Notes: a model not told the origin generated them from the sequence alone. Positions 27,228-39,610 are shown, counted from the stretch's first letter. The stretch: 64,000 nucleotides of DNA from Pseudomonadota bacterium (GCA_022560695.1 JADFSP010000004.1:1-64000); one strand, 5' to 3'. Numbers and translations: made by a program.

Positions 27228-28247
27228 TCATGCCGCCCTTCTGCCGCCCAGCGACAAGCCCATGACAATGTCCGTCGCGAGTTGCCACGGATCCGCGGCC
27301 GACTGGCCTTTTGCCGCCGCATCCGCACGCCCTGCGGCTTTCAACAGGCGATAGAAATCGCCACGCCCGTGACGACCGACGCAGCTGCGCACAAGCCCCT
27401 GCCGGCTGCGCCATACCCGGGCTTTTTGCATCGCAGTGCCGAGGTCGACGCGCTGCACCACCGCATCTGCCAGGCCCGCGAGCAGACGCAATTCACGGGT
27501 CAATGCCCACATGACGTATGCGGGCTCGACGCCTTCCGCGCGAAGCCCGCCAAGTATCCTGATTGCCCGCTGCGCGTCGCCCGCTAGCGCAGCGTCGGCC
27601 AGCTTGTAAACGTCGAAACGGCTGCTGTCGGCGACCGCGTTGTTCACGTCGTCAGCACTCACGCTGCCTTCGCCAAGCAGCAACCTGAGCTTTTCGATTT
27701 CCTGGCCGGCGGCGAGCAGGTTGCCCTCCACCCGGTCGGCGATCAGCGCGACGGCGTCACGACTGGGTTGCAGTCCCGCCCTGCGCATGCGCTCGGCGAT
27801 CCAGGCGGGCAATTCACGCAGGCCAACGGGCCACACAGGTACCGTCACACCGCCCGAGTCGATCGTCTTTGCCCACTTTGATGCTGCTGCACCGCGATCG
27901 AGCTTCGGTGCGCTGACGATGAGCATCAGATCCGATCCGAGCCGCCCGACAAGTGCGGCGATGGCCAGCCCTCCGGTCCTTCCCGGCTTACCGGTCGGCA
28001 AGCGCAATTCGATGATGCGTTTCTCGGCAAATAACGACAGGTTTGAGGTTGAGCCCTCAAATTGTGCCCAGTCAAAGCCGGTCGTCGCGACATACGACTC
28101 GCGGGAGGAAAACCCGTTGTCGCGCGACGCCTGCCGGATGGAATCCAGCGCCTCGTCGACGAGCAAGTGCTCGTCACCGGTGACCAGGTAACATGGCGCC
28201 AAGTTTTTCTTTAGATGGGACGGAAGCTGATTGGCCTGAATTTTCAC
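27228..28247 (-). CDS. holA: DNA polymerase III delta subunit
   Basis: This 339-residue clamp-loader delta subunit has the N-terminal LAPCYLVTGDEHLLVDEALD, in place of an active P loop, and FAEKRIIELRLP. The helical C-terminal domain includes VEPAYVMWALTRELRLL. It opens the beta clamp for the replicase. The start is GTG 28247. In most relatives lptE and leuS lie directly upstream; here they are 4.2 kb away, separated by a block from trm112 to a membrane protein. Confidence 0.95.
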   Translation of the reverse strand: MKIQANQLPSHLKKNLAPCYLVTGDEHLLVDEALDSIRQASRDNGFSSRESYVATTGFDWAQFEGSTSNLSLFAEKRIIELRLPTGKPGRTGGLAIAALVGRLGSDLMLIVSAPKLDRGAAASKWAKTIDSGGVTVPVWPVGLRELPAWIAERMRRAGLQPSRDAVALIADRVEGNLLAAGQEIEKLRLLLGEGSVSADDVNNAVADSSRFDVYKLADAALAGDAQRAIRILGGLRAEGVEPAYVMWALTRELRLLAGLADAVVQRVDLGTAMQKARVWRSRQGLVRSCVGRHGRGDFYRLLKAAGRADAAAKGQSAADPWQLATDIVMGLSLGGRRAA

Positions 28248-28348
28248 GCATTCATGGTCGGCTGCTGATGCAAATGATAATACAGGGGCGTTGCTACTTC
28301 GGGAAGCGCTGACCGGATTCCATGCAATTTGCGAGCAACGACAGGTTG

Positions 28349-28603
28349 CTAGTCGAGCTGGTCCATATTGATGGACTCACCTTCCAGCATCACAGGTATG
28401 CCGTCCGCGACCGGATAGAGCATCTTGCTGTCGTCGGTGAGCAGCGCCTCGGTCAGCGGCTCAGACAGCACCGTGCCGTCCCGGTTACTGAGTTGCCCCG
28501 CATCGATGGCTTTGTTGACACGCGCGAGCGTGCCACGATTGGCCAGCGCGAGGCCTTTTCGGCTTATCGGGCAGCGAAGAATCGTCAGAAGGCGTTTGTC
28601 CAT
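28349..28603 (-). CDS. Trm112-like small protein
   Basis: This 84-residue protein opens MDKRLLTILRCPISRKGL and ends YPVADGIPVMLEGESINMDQLD, the pattern of the Trm112/YcaR family. The usual CPxC zinc motif is CPIS here and no second cysteine pair is present, so zinc binding is probably lost. It also has about 25 extra residues in the middle compared with YcaR. Family members stabilise methyltransferases in other organisms; its bacterial role is unclear. Confidence 0.85.
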   Translation of the reverse strand: MDKRLLTILRCPISRKGLALANRGTLARVNKAIDAGQLSNRDGTVLSEPLTEALLTDDSKMLYPVADGIPVMLEGESINMDQLD

Positions 28604-28664
28604 CCGTACCTCGTCAATATCGCCACTTTAAGTGCTTGTTTTGCAATAACTTGGTGGTCATATT

Positions 28665-28677
28665 GTTATATTATATC
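28665..28677. promoter_or_regulatory. Zur-like zinc-regulation box upstream of merC-domain gene
   Basis: GTTATATTATATC is a nearly symmetrical AT-rich site preceded by TT and followed by CC in otherwise GC-rich DNA. It resembles the core of gammaproteobacterial Zur sites (TGTTATAATATCAC at E. coli znu). It lies 79 bases before the MerC-domain gene and also upstream of the divergent trm112 gene. Zinc control of MerC-domain genes is plausible; binding is not shown. Confidence 0.45.
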
Positions 28678-28755
28678 CTTTTCCCCGGAACGCGATGAGC
28701 GAATTCACGCGCGCTCGGGAGCCTGTCGGACCTGGGCGCAGCATAACGGCAACCC

Positions 28756-29166
28756 ATGAACAATCAAAATTCCGCGAAATCGACCGCCTGGCTCGATGGC
28801 GCCGCAGTCGCGCTGTCGGCGCTATGCCTCGTCCACTGCCTGTTGCTGCCGTTCATCGTGGCGGGCCTGCCGCTGCTCGCGCAATTTTACGAAGGTCATT
28901 TGCATGCTCAGATGCTCATCGTTGTCGTGCCGCTCAGCATTGTCGCGCTGGGCATAGGCTTCCGCGGACACCGGAATCGGCACATCATCACAAACGGCGC
29001 GACAGGCCTTTTGCTTCTGATCGTCGGCGCCACCTTCGCACACGCATACCTGGGCATCTTCGCAGACCGACTCCTGACGATCGCCGGCGCCATCGTGCTG
29101 GCCATGGCCCACTACCGCAACAGCATCCTCGCACGGCGTCACCGCCGGGCCGCCATCATCGATTAA
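28756..29166 (+). CDS. MerC-domain membrane protein
   Basis: This 136-residue protein has four predicted transmembrane helices. The first contains [18 protein letters not shown], the cysteine-histidine motif of MerC-domain proteins. MerC itself carries mercuric ions across the inner membrane, but many chromosomal MerC-domain proteins occur without mer genes and appear linked to zinc or other metals. No mer genes are present here, and a Zur-like box lies upstream. Its 3' end overlaps the convergent yidD by 11 bases. Confidence 0.8.
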   Translation: MNNQNSAKSTAWLDGAAVALSALCLVHCLLLPFIVAGLPLLAQFYEGHLHAQMLIVVVPLSIVALGIGFRGHRNRHIITNGATGLLLLIVGATFAHAYLGIFADRLLTIAGAIVLAMAHYRNSILARRHRRAAIID

Positions 29167-29776
29167 GCGCGCCAGCGAGTTCCTGGTTGCCACATTGTTC
29201 CGCTGCGGCGATGGCAAGTTCCAGGTCCTCGGCCTGCGGGCGAAACAGGGGGTCCGTGAGCCGGCAACGAAGCATCAACTTGACTGCAGCAATGTGATCG
29301 CCGTTGACGAGCAATTGTTTGAGGTATCGCTGCGCATACTGCAGGGCGGGGGCCGTGTCTTCCCAGCGCAGCATGTGATCGAGAAACCACGGCCAGCTGT
29401 CGGCCGCTTTGGGGTCATTGTCCAGCCAGCGATAAACATGCTCGAGGCCACCGGCCCGGTTGCCGCGGCTTGCGAATCCGTAAGCATGGTTAAGCACCTG
29501 CGTGCGCTGCCGCAATTGTTCCTGTCGCAACTGCTCATCGTCGTCCGGCACGGGATCGTAGCCGCTGCCGCCCCACGGGTGACAGCGTCCGATGCGCTTC
29601 CCGGCAAGCCAGATACCACGGAACGCCCCGTGTCGGCGCAAAGCATCCAGGGCGTAGGCGGAGCAGGTCGGCTGAAAACGGCACGCTGCACCGAAATACG
29701 GCGACAGTGTCACACGATATAAGCGCACGAGTCCGATCAGGGGCCAGGCAAGTACCCGACTGAGTGCGTCCCACAT
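29156..29776 (-). CDS. yidD: YidD membrane-insertion factor with helical C-terminal extension
   Basis: The first 80 residues are a complete Yid[36 protein letters not shown], then [15 protein letters not shown]. YidD aids YidC-dependent membrane protein insertion. Normal YidD stops there at 70-100 residues. This protein continues for about 125 residues of helical repeat-like sequence ([54 protein letters not shown]) resembling tetratricopeptide helices. YidD normally neighbours rnpA-yidC, but here it is coupled to sufE (TGATG). Confidence 0.88.
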   Translation of the reverse strand: MWDALSRVLAWPLIGLVRLYRVTLSPYFGAACRFQPTCSAYALDALRRHGAFRGIWLAGKRIGRCHPWGGSGYDPVPDDDEQLRQEQLRQRTQVLNHAYGFASRGNRAGGLEHVYRWLDNDPKAADSWPWFLDHMLRWEDTAPALQYAQRYLKQLLVNGDHIAAVKLMLRCRLTDPLFRPQAEDLELAIAAAEQCGNQELAGALNR

Positions 29777-30201
29777 CAAGTCGCCTGCAGCGCCTCGGCG
29801 GCGAAAGCCCGTATCGCCTCGAGCATCGATGCGAGTCCGTTGCTGCGCGTGGCACTCAGATGCTGCTCGAGTTGCAGTGCCCTGACGAAGTCGGGCGGCG
29901 TAGCGAGTATCTGCTGTGGCGTCTTGCCGCTGTAGATGCGCAGCAACAGCGCGATCAGGCCGGACACAATCGCCGCGTCACTGATTGCACGAAACTCGAG
30001 CTTGCCGTTGCACTGTTCGGCGATAAACCAAACCTGCGACTGACAGCCGCGTATCTTGTTCTCATCGACGCGCTCCGATTCATCCAGACCGGGCAGATGG
30101 CGGCCCAGGTCGATCAGGTATTGATAACGGTCCATCCAGTTATCGAAAAACTGAAACTCCTCGATAATCTCCTGCTGTGCCGCTTCGACTTCATTCGTCA
30201 T
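29776..30201 (-). CDS. sufE: SufE cysteine-desulfuration protein
   Basis: This is a 141-residue SufE-family protein with the sulfur-accepting cysteine in [33 protein letters not shown] is also present. It takes persulfide from a SufS-type desulfurase for Fe-S assembly. No suf genes are nearby. The ATG at 30201 is preferred over a TTG two codons upstream. It overlaps yidD (TGATG) and follows cysS by about 15 bases, so these form an operon. Confidence 0.95.
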   Translation of the reverse strand: MTNEVEAAQQEIIEEFQFFDNWMDRYQYLIDLGRHLPGLDESERVDENKIRGCQSQVWFIAEQCNGKLEFRAISDAAIVSGLIALLLRIYSGKTPQQILATPPDFVRALQLEQHLSATRSNGLASMLEAIRAFAAEALQAT

Positions 30202-30216
30202 CGTCAATGCCCGTGC

Positions 30217-31596
30217 TCAGTCAGCACGGCGCCAGGTAGTGGTGCCGGTGCTGTCCTGGATGCGAACGCCGGCGTTGACGAGCTGATCGCGGATCACATC
30301 CGCTTTCTTGAAATCTCGCCGAGCCCGCGCCACGTTGCGTTCGTCGATCAGCGCGTCAATCTCGTCTGCGGACAACGCGCCCTCGACGTCGTGAGCGAAC
30401 CAGGCTTCGGGATCATGTTGCAACAGCCCCATCAGATCACCCGCTGCGTACATCATCGCGGCGAGTTCCTGTCGCTCATTGCTACCCTGCATCTTGTTCA
30501 ATGATTTTGCGAGACTAAAAAATTCAGCCATGGCTTTTGGCGTGTTGAGGTCGTCTTCGAGTGCCGCGAGAAGCGCATCGGGGAGTTTGCCCGCGGCACG
30601 AACATCGTCAGGCACCGCGATGCCCCGCAGGGCTCCGTAGAGCCGATCGAGCATGCGCCGCGCCGATGCGATGGTGTCCCCGGACCAATCGAGCGGCTGC
30701 CGATAATGCGCATTGAGAAGCGCCAGGCGGATAACCTCACCCGGTATCGATTTGATCAGATCGTGAACGAGAATAACGTTGCCGAGCGATTTCGACATCT
30801 TCTCTCGATCCATACTCACGAAACCGTTGTGCAGCCAATAGCGCACAAACACCTGCCCGTCATGAGCGCAGCCGCTTTGCGCCATTTCGTTTTCGTGGTG
30901 AGGAAACACCAGGTCCAGACCACCCGCATGGATGTCGATCGTCGTGCCGAGGTGTGTCGCAGCCATCGCAGAACACTCGATGTGCCATCCCGGCCGGCCG
31001 CGCCCCCACGGCGACTCCCAGCCGGGCAATTCGGGCGTCGATGGCTTCCAGAGCACGAAATCCTGCGCGGCCTTCTTGTACGGCGCCACCTCCACGCGCG
31101 CACCCGCAATCATCTGCCGCAAGTCGCGTTTTGACAGCGTGCCATAGTCGTCATACGAGGAGACATCGAATAGCACATGAGCTTCGGCTACGTATGCGTG
31201 GCCTTTGGTGATTAGCGACTCAATCATCGTGATCATCTCCGCAACGTGCTCGGTTGCGCGCGGCTCTATGTCCGGCGCCAACACACCCAGGGCGCCCATG
31301 TCGTCGTTGTAGATCTTGATGAAGCGCTCGGCAATGTCTGCGATCGACTTGCCCGTCTCAAGCGACGCCGCGTTTATCTTGTCGTCAACATCCGTGATGT
31401 TGCGCGCGAACGTGAGCTTGTAACGCCGCCGCAGGATACGCGCCAGAAGGTCGAACACGACGGCAGGGCGAGCGTTTCCGATGTGTGCGTAGTTGTAGAC
31501 CGTCGGGCCACACAAGTACATCGTTACCTCACCCTCGTGCAAGGGTTCGAACTGAATCTTCCTGCCTTGCTTCGTGTCGTGAAGCTTGATCGTCAT
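30217..31596 (-). CDS. cysS: Cysteinyl-tRNA synthetase
   Basis: This is a 459-residue class I synthetase. The first zinc Cys is in MYLCGPTVYNYAHIGNARP, which also contains the HIGN motif. The second is in HIECSAMAATHLG, GLDLVFPHHENE supplies zinc histidines, and DREKMSKSLGN is the KMSKS loop. The ATG at 31596 gives the standard length; the frame is open 62 codons further upstream with no similarity. It is the first gene of the cysS-sufE-yidD group. Confidence 0.98.
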   Translation of the reverse strand: MTIKLHDTKQGRKIQFEPLHEGEVTMYLCGPTVYNYAHIGNARPAVVFDLLARILRRRYKLTFARNITDVDDKINAASLETGKSIADIAERFIKIYNDDMGALGVLAPDIEPRATEHVAEMITMIESLITKGHAYVAEAHVLFDVSSYDDYGTLSKRDLRQMIAGARVEVAPYKKAAQDFVLWKPSTPELPGWESPWGRGRPGWHIECSAMAATHLGTTIDIHAGGLDLVFPHHENEMAQSGCAHDGQVFVRYWLHNGFVSMDREKMSKSLGNVILVHDLIKSIPGEVIRLALLNAHYRQPLDWSGDTIASARRMLDRLYGALRGIAVPDDVRAAGKLPDALLAALEDDLNTPKAMAEFFSLAKSLNKMQGSNERQELAAMMYAAGDLMGLLQHDPEAWFAHDVEGALSADEIDALIDERNVARARRDFKKADVIRDQLVNAGVRIQDSTGTTTWRRAD

Positions 31597-31669
31597 CGCA
31601 TCCCGATTCCCGGGCCAAAGGCCGCAATAATAACAATATTGCTGACGACCGCAGTCATTATGTTGTTGA

Positions 31670-32368
31670 TCAATATTTTCCGGCGCCGCCCTCACGGCGG
31701 CGCTGCCGCAGTCGCTGTGCCGCGGGCCGGGGTTCGCGCATAGCGATTGCCTTGGCCTGATAAACGTACTCGATCGTTCCAATCAGCCACAACATGTAAC
31801 CGATAAGTTCGACGAACTCTTCTACGGCCGTCGCTACAATTGGCTTGTAAGCATCGCCGAGTATCGACTGCCACAGGAGTTCGTTTCCGACGAGATGAAC
31901 AAATGCAAACAGGATAGCGGCGCCCGCAAATAATAATGCCAGGCCCGGTGATGGCCAGATGCGCCCCAGTGCGACGGCGAACCGGCGACGATGCCGGTAG
32001 GTGTATACAATCAGGAATGCCAAGGCGACTGCGATCAGGATCGGCCAAAGATTTTCGATCACGTAGCGATCAAGAAAAAAATCGAGTTCGCGGATCAGGA
32101 ACACCAGGGCAAGACCGCCGAAGCCGAAAGCGAGTGGGCGCTGCGACGGGCAATTCACGGCGACCCAGCCCATGAGCGCGCCGCACACGCCGAGAATCAG
32201 CAGCTGTATGATCTCGACGGGCGAATATTCGCTGGTGGCATGGCCATTGCCGGATCCGACCAATACGTGAAGCTTCAGACTCCCAGGAAAAGAAATCTCG
32301 ATTTGCGTCAGCATCCACGTCAGAAGTACGACACCGGCGAAGTACAGGAGATAACGAAACCAGGCCAT
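31670..32368 (-). CDS. Multi-helix membrane protein of unknown function
   Basis: This 232-residue protein has about six transmembrane helices and a basic arginine-rich C-terminus. After a first helix (FRYLLYFAGVVLLTWMLTQ) there is a short external loop, then helix pairs including LLILGVCGALMGWVAV and GLALLFAGAAILFAFVHLVG. VEEFVELIGYMLWLIGTIEYVYQ places conserved-looking acids beside a helix. I do not recognise the family. It lies between lptE and cysS, transcribed in the same direction. Confidence 0.6.
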   Translation of the reverse strand: MAWFRYLLYFAGVVLLTWMLTQIEISFPGSLKLHVLVGSGNGHATSEYSPVEIIQLLILGVCGALMGWVAVNCPSQRPLAFGFGGLALVFLIRELDFFLDRYVIENLWPILIAVALAFLIVYTYRHRRRFAVALGRIWPSPGLALLFAGAAILFAFVHLVGNELLWQSILGDAYKPIVATAVEEFVELIGYMLWLIGTIEYVYQAKAIAMREPRPAAQRLRQRRREGGAGKY

Positions 32369-32450
32369 AGGTGACTATACACCGCACCTGACAGTCTCCT
32401 AACGTAATGATTTCACGCTACTTTCTTGCTTGTGCAGTGCAGCAGTCAGG

Positions 32451-35385
<2,935 letters not shown>

Positions 35386-35506
35386 TCAATCTGATCGAGC
35401 AAACGCGCAAGCGTACATGATCAAACCGGACTTCGCAGCTGCCAACGGGCCTGCGCGCGTGCCGACGATTCCACAGGCGGTCGATCTCGCCCGCTTTCCC
35501 CAACGT

Positions 35507-37033
35507 TCAGAACCAGGCACGGCTGCGAATCGAGAGCAGGGAGAGGATGAACAGGCACAGTCCGATGACAGGCATATTCCCGCCGCGGACATAGGGGGTT
35601 GCGCCCCGCCGCGGCTGCACATCCATCGTCAGCAACAGCGGTTCGAATTGCGGCCCCGACTTGAGAATCTTGCCGTCAGGGCCTATGAAGGCGCTGATGC
35701 CTGTATTGGTGGCGCGGATCGTGTACCGACCCACCTCGAGCGAACGCATGCGCGCTATCTGCAGATGTTGGTGCGGCGCTATCGAATCGCCGAACCAGGC
35801 ATCGTTGCTCTGATTGATGATGATCGCCGCATCGGGAAACGCGTACAGTTGTTCGGCGCCAAAAGCGTCCTCATAACACACCACGAGGGCGAGGCGCACA
35901 CCGTTGGCGGTCACCAGCAACGGCTGCTCGGCATCGCCGGCCGACAGGTCACTGTACGGCAGGTTCATCATGCGCAGCCATTCGCGGACTTTGTCCGGCA
36001 CAGGAAAATACTCGCCGAAAGGCACAAGGTGGCGCTTGCGATAGACTTGGCGCTGGTCGGTGCCGACAAGCAAGATGCTGTTGTACGTATGCGTCTCACC
36101 GCGTTGCTGAACCCGCTCGAGCACACCAAATAAAATCGTTTGCCGCCACAATTGCGCGTCAGAGTGAAGCTGGGCAATAAATGGCTCGACGCGATCGGTG
36201 ACCGACGGAATCGCTGCCTCGGGCCACACGACGATTTCGCTGTCGGCAACCCGCTGCGTTGCCGCGCGGTAAAATTCCAGCGTCGGCTGCAATTGCTCCG
36301 GCAACCATTTCCGATCCTGCGAAATTCCGGCTTGCACGAGCGTACTGCGTATCGGGGCACCCGCTGAATCGGTCCATGCGACGTTCTTGAGCAGCCCACC
36401 AGCGATCCACGGCAGTGCGACGAGCACCAACGCCACCCAGCGTTGCTTGCCGCGTGTCAACGCCATCACCAGTATCGCGCTGACGCTGAACAGCAATGCG
36501 AACGATATGCCATAGACCCCCGCGACCGGGCCCCAGCCCGCCAGCGGTGAGTCGATCTGGCTGTAACCAAGAGAGAGCCACGGAAAGCCGCTCAAGACCC
36601 AGCCGCGCAGCCACTCGACCATCACCCACGATGCGGGCGCCACGAAAAGCAGCAGCCAGGGCTCGCCATACGATAACCGGCTAATCAGCCAACCCGTCAA
36701 CGACAGGTAGGCCGACATGATCAACACGACGCCGAGCGTCAGCGATACTGCGATCCAGGCTGACACGTTACCGAACACGGCAACCGAGATGTAGATCCAG
36801 TAGGTCCCGCTCAGGAACAGGCCAAAGCCGAACCAAAATGTCAGTCCGCCGGCATCGCGTGGTGCGACGGTCAGACAGACATACAGAAACGGCAGCAACA
36901 GCAGCGGTGCGAACAGATACCAGCCATACGGTGCAAACGCGGTTGCAAGCAGTCCACCCATGACGAAGAACAGGCAGCGACTAAGTCTGGGCCAGCCATC
37001 GGGCAAACGCAAAATCGAGGCTCGATGATCCAT
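35507..37033 (-). CDS. lnt: Apolipoprotein N-acyltransferase
   Basis: This 508-residue inner-membrane enzyme adds the third acyl chain to lipoproteins. It has about six N-terminal helices and a periplasmic nitrilase-like domain with the catalytic Glu in VVWPEAAIPS, Lys in YRKRHLVPFGEYFP and Cys in ALVVCYEDAFG. A final helix is near the C-terminus. It follows corC by five bases, the standard corC-lnt operon. Confidence 0.97.
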   Translation of the reverse strand: MDHRASILRLPDGWPRLSRCLFFVMGGLLATAFAPYGWYLFAPLLLLPFLYVCLTVAPRDAGGLTFWFGFGLFLSGTYWIYISVAVFGNVSAWIAVSLTLGVVLIMSAYLSLTGWLISRLSYGEPWLLLFVAPASWVMVEWLRGWVLSGFPWLSLGYSQIDSPLAGWGPVAGVYGISFALLFSVSAILVMALTRGKQRWVALVLVALPWIAGGLLKNVAWTDSAGAPIRSTLVQAGISQDRKWLPEQLQPTLEFYRAATQRVADSEIVVWPEAAIPSVTDRVEPFIAQLHSDAQLWRQTILFGVLERVQQRGETHTYNSILLVGTDQRQVYRKRHLVPFGEYFPVPDKVREWLRMMNLPYSDLSAGDAEQPLLVTANGVRLALVVCYEDAFGAEQLYAFPDAAIIINQSNDAWFGDSIAPHQHLQIARMRSLEVGRYTIRATNTGISAFIGPDGKILKSGPQFEPLLLTMDVQPRRGATPYVRGGNMPVIGLCLFILSLLSIRSRAWF

Positions 37034-37038
37034 TCGAA

Positions 37039-37893
37039 TCAGGTGCTGCGTCTCTGCACCTGCAGCGCGTCGATGCGTCGCTTGTCCGCCTTGATCACGG
37101 AAAATTCGAAACCGCCAAATTCGAGACGCTCACCGCCTCGCGGCAGCCGCCCGAGTTCGTGCATGACAAGACCGCCGATGGTGTCGTACTCCTCGTCGCT
37201 GAGATCGCACTCGAAGTACTCGTTAAAGTCTTCGACGCGCGTCAGCGCCCGCACTGCATAGCTCGGTCTGCCGTTGTTATCACCGTCGGCCCGAATGAAA
37301 ACGGCTTCCTCGCGATCGTGTTCATCGTCAATCTCGCCGACGATCTTCTCGAGCACGTCTTCGATCGTGAGCAATCCCGCAACGCCGCCGTATTCGTCGA
37401 CGACAATCGCCATGTGGTTGTGGCTATCGCGAAATTCCTTGAGAAGCGCGTTGAGTCGTTTGGATTCCGGAATCAGGGATACCGGACGCAGCAGCTTGGC
37501 GATGGCATTATCCTTGGCCATCGCGCTGCCGAAATAGCGCAGCAGGTCCTTTGCGAGCAGCACGCCGAGTACCTCGTCACGATCTTCGCCGATAACCGGA
37601 AATCGGGAGTGGCCGGACTCGACGATGATCGACAGGATTTCGTCAAAGCTCTGTTCTTCATCGATGACGACCATTTGCGAGCGCGGCACCATGACGTCGC
37701 GTACCCGGGTCTCAGACACCTCGAGAACGCCGTAAAGCATGCTCTTCTCTTCGGCATCGAGATCGAGCTCGGGTTGTTGAATGAAGTCCTGGATTTCTTC
37801 GCGGCTCAAGGGTGCACCCTTGAACGCGCGCATGAGGCGTGCGATCAGACTGGTGCTTCCTTTGCCGCTCGTACTTGGCGGTTTGTCGTTCAT
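37039..37893 (-). CDS. corC: CorC/YbeX, CBS-domain protein
   Basis: This 284-residue soluble protein has tandem CBS domains (VMVPRSQMVVIDEEQSFDEIL and PESKRLNALLKEFRDSHNHMAIVVDEYGG) and a C-terminal CorC_HlyC domain (LPRGGERLEFGGFEFSVIKAD). It is a YbeX-type protein linked to magnesium efflux and ribosome health. The ATG at 37893 starts at the conserved region. It lies between ybeY and lnt as in E. coli. Confidence 0.95.
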   Translation of the reverse strand: MNDKPPSTSGKGSTSLIARLMRAFKGAPLSREEIQDFIQQPELDLDAEEKSMLYGVLEVSETRVRDVMVPRSQMVVIDEEQSFDEILSIIVESGHSRFPVIGEDRDEVLGVLLAKDLLRYFGSAMAKDNAIAKLLRPVSLIPESKRLNALLKEFRDSHNHMAIVVDEYGGVAGLLTIEDVLEKIVGEIDDEHDREEAVFIRADGDNNGRPSYAVRALTRVEDFNEYFECDLSDEEYDTIGGLVMHELGRLPRGGERLEFGGFEFSVIKADKRRIDALQVQRRST

Positions 37894-37964
37894 TGAAGCG
37901 AATGGGTCATTTGGTTGGCAGCCCCACATCGGGGCCACAGGGATCCTATTGTATCAGCAGATAT

Positions 37965-38489
37965 TCAGGACGCTCCATACGGATCTGCAATACCGTGCTC
38001 AACGAGTATCCGGCTTTCAAGGCCTTCCATTTCCGCAGCCTCGAGCTTCGTCACATGGTCGTAGCCAAGCAAGTGCAAAGTGCCGTGGACCAGTATGTGC
38101 GCCCAGTGATCGGCGGTGGACTTACCCTGCTCCGCAGCCTCGGCGCGCACGATCGACGCGCACACCACGATGTCACCCAGCGTCAGCGGTTGATCCTTCG
38201 GCAGCCCGTCAATCCTCGCGGCGGGGAAAGACAGCACATTGGTTGGCATGTCCTGTTGCCGAAAATCCCGATTCAGGGCACGAATTTCGTCCTCCTCGAC
38301 CACGCGCACGGCGATCTCAATGTCGCGATCAGCGACGAACTGCGCGCGTTTGTATGCGGCACCGACCCACTCCCGAATTTCGCTGGCGGCCGGGACGTCC
38401 GGCGCATCACATGCGATCTGCACATCGAATGAAACGGTGCCGCTCAAGACCGCGTCAGTTCCGCGACCCGCCGTCACTATCATCTTCAT
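37965..38489 (-). CDS. ybeY: Endoribonuclease YbeY
   Basis: This is a zinc-dependent rRNA maturation and quality-control nuclease with the HGTLHLLGYDH motif (three zinc histidines) and PTNVLSFP upstream. The start is uncertain. ATG 38489 gives 174 residues and overlaps the end of phoH. A TTG at 38447 just after the phoH stop would give a protein beginning LSGTVSFDVQIACD, closer to the E. coli length. It belongs to the miaB-phoH-ybeY-corC-lnt cluster. Confidence 0.93.
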   Translation of the reverse strand: MKMIVTAGRGTDAVLSGTVSFDVQIACDAPDVPAASEIREWVGAAYKRAQFVADRDIEIAVRVVEEDEIRALNRDFRQQDMPTNVLSFPAARIDGLPKDQPLTLGDIVVCASIVRAEAAEQGKSTADHWAHILVHGTLHLLGYDHVTKLEAAEMEGLESRILVEHGIADPYGAS

Positions 38490-39453
38490 ACGCTGCGACG
38501 ATACGTTGCACGAGCGGGTGACGCACAACGTCATTTTTTGTAAAAAACGTAAATCCGATACCGTCGACAGCCTCCAGGACGTGAACTGCGTGCTTCAGCC
38601 CGGATTGTTTCCCGGAGGGCAAATCTATCTGTGTGATATCGCCCGTAACGACAGCACGAGACCCGAAACCGATTCGCGTCAGAAACATCTTCATTTGCTC
38701 GACGCTCGTGTTTTGCGCCTCATCGAGGATGACAAATGATTCGTTCAGCGAACGGCCGCGCATGAACGCAAGCGGTGCAATTTCGATGACGTTGCGTCCA
38801 ATCAGGCGCGTTACACGGTCGGTGCCAATCATGTCATAAAGGGCGTCGTACATTGGCCGTAAATACGGATCGACCTTCTGCGACAAGTCGCCGGGCAGGA
38901 ACCCGAGTCGCTCGCCTGCCTCGACAGCCGGTCTGACGAGCACCAACCGCCGGTATTGTTCATTCTCCAGCGCATCGACTGCGCTCGCAACGGCAAGATA
39001 TGTTTTGCCAGTGCCCGCGGGTCCGATTCCGAACGCCAGATCATGGTCACGGATACTCCGCAGGTATGCAGTCTGGTTAGCGCCGCGCGGACGTATCAGC
39101 TTGCGTCGCGTCTGAATCGACAAATCGTCAGGCTCACTATCAACCACGTCCGGTGGCGTTGGCACATTTCCTCCTTCGATCATTACGGACTCCTGCAAAT
39201 GCATGTGCACACGTTCAGGGTCAAGAAGTTCACGATCCGTCAGCTCGAACAGCGATTTCAGCACGTCACTACCGATCTGCGCCGCGCCCGGTTGTCCCGT
39301 TACCCGAAAGCGGTTGCCGCGGCTGGCGATATCCACATTGAGGCGGCGTTCGATCTGCCGCAGGTGTTCGTCAAACTGGCCGCACAGATTGGCCAGGCGC
39401 TGATTGTCGGCGGGCTCGAGGACCACGTCCCGAGAAATCTGGACGGCATTCAA
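38455..39453 (-). CDS. ybeZ: PhoH-like protein YbeZ
   Basis: This is an ATPase of about 332 residues with an N-terminal KH-like RNA-binding region (LEPADNQRLANLCGQFDEHL) and a P loop GIGPAGTGKTYLA. Its Walker B is in FVILDEAQNTS, followed by VVTGDITQIDLP. It works with YbeY in rRNA processing. A TTG at 39453 fits the family start best; the open frame continues to 39519 without similarity. Confidence 0.94.
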   Translation of the reverse strand: MNAVQISRDVVLEPADNQRLANLCGQFDEHLRQIERRLNVDIASRGNRFRVTGQPGAAQIGSDVLKSLFELTDRELLDPERVHMHLQESVMIEGGNVPTPPDVVDSEPDDLSIQTRRKLIRPRGANQTAYLRSIRDHDLAFGIGPAGTGKTYLAVASAVDALENEQYRRLVLVRPAVEAGERLGFLPGDLSQKVDPYLRPMYDALYDMIGTDRVTRLIGRNVIEIAPLAFMRGRSLNESFVILDEAQNTSVEQMKMFLTRIGFGSRAVVTGDITQIDLPSGKQSGLKHAVHVLEAVDGIGFTFFTKNDVVRHPLVQRIVAAYEDDSDGGSRN

Positions 39454-39532
39454 GGTCGGTTCTTGTAACCTCTGTGTAGGGATGTGCCTGCCGGAGCAGC
39501 AGGATTGGCGCCTTGGCACGGCGTCCGACGGA

Positions 39533-39551
39533 ATCTATTGGAACAATAGAT
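39533..39551. repeat. Small perfect inverted repeat between miaB and phoH
   Basis: ATCTATTG-GAA-CAATAGAT forms a perfect 8-bp AT-rich stem in the 157-base gap between miaB and phoH, on the promoter side of phoH. It might be an operator or a processing hairpin. No T run follows on either strand. No other clear signals were found in this gap. Confidence 0.3.
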
Positions 39552-39610
39552 CATTGCCTGAAGAATACCGCGAAGGGCCCGGCTTGGGAAGTGACTGGAG
39601 CGGCCTGTCG

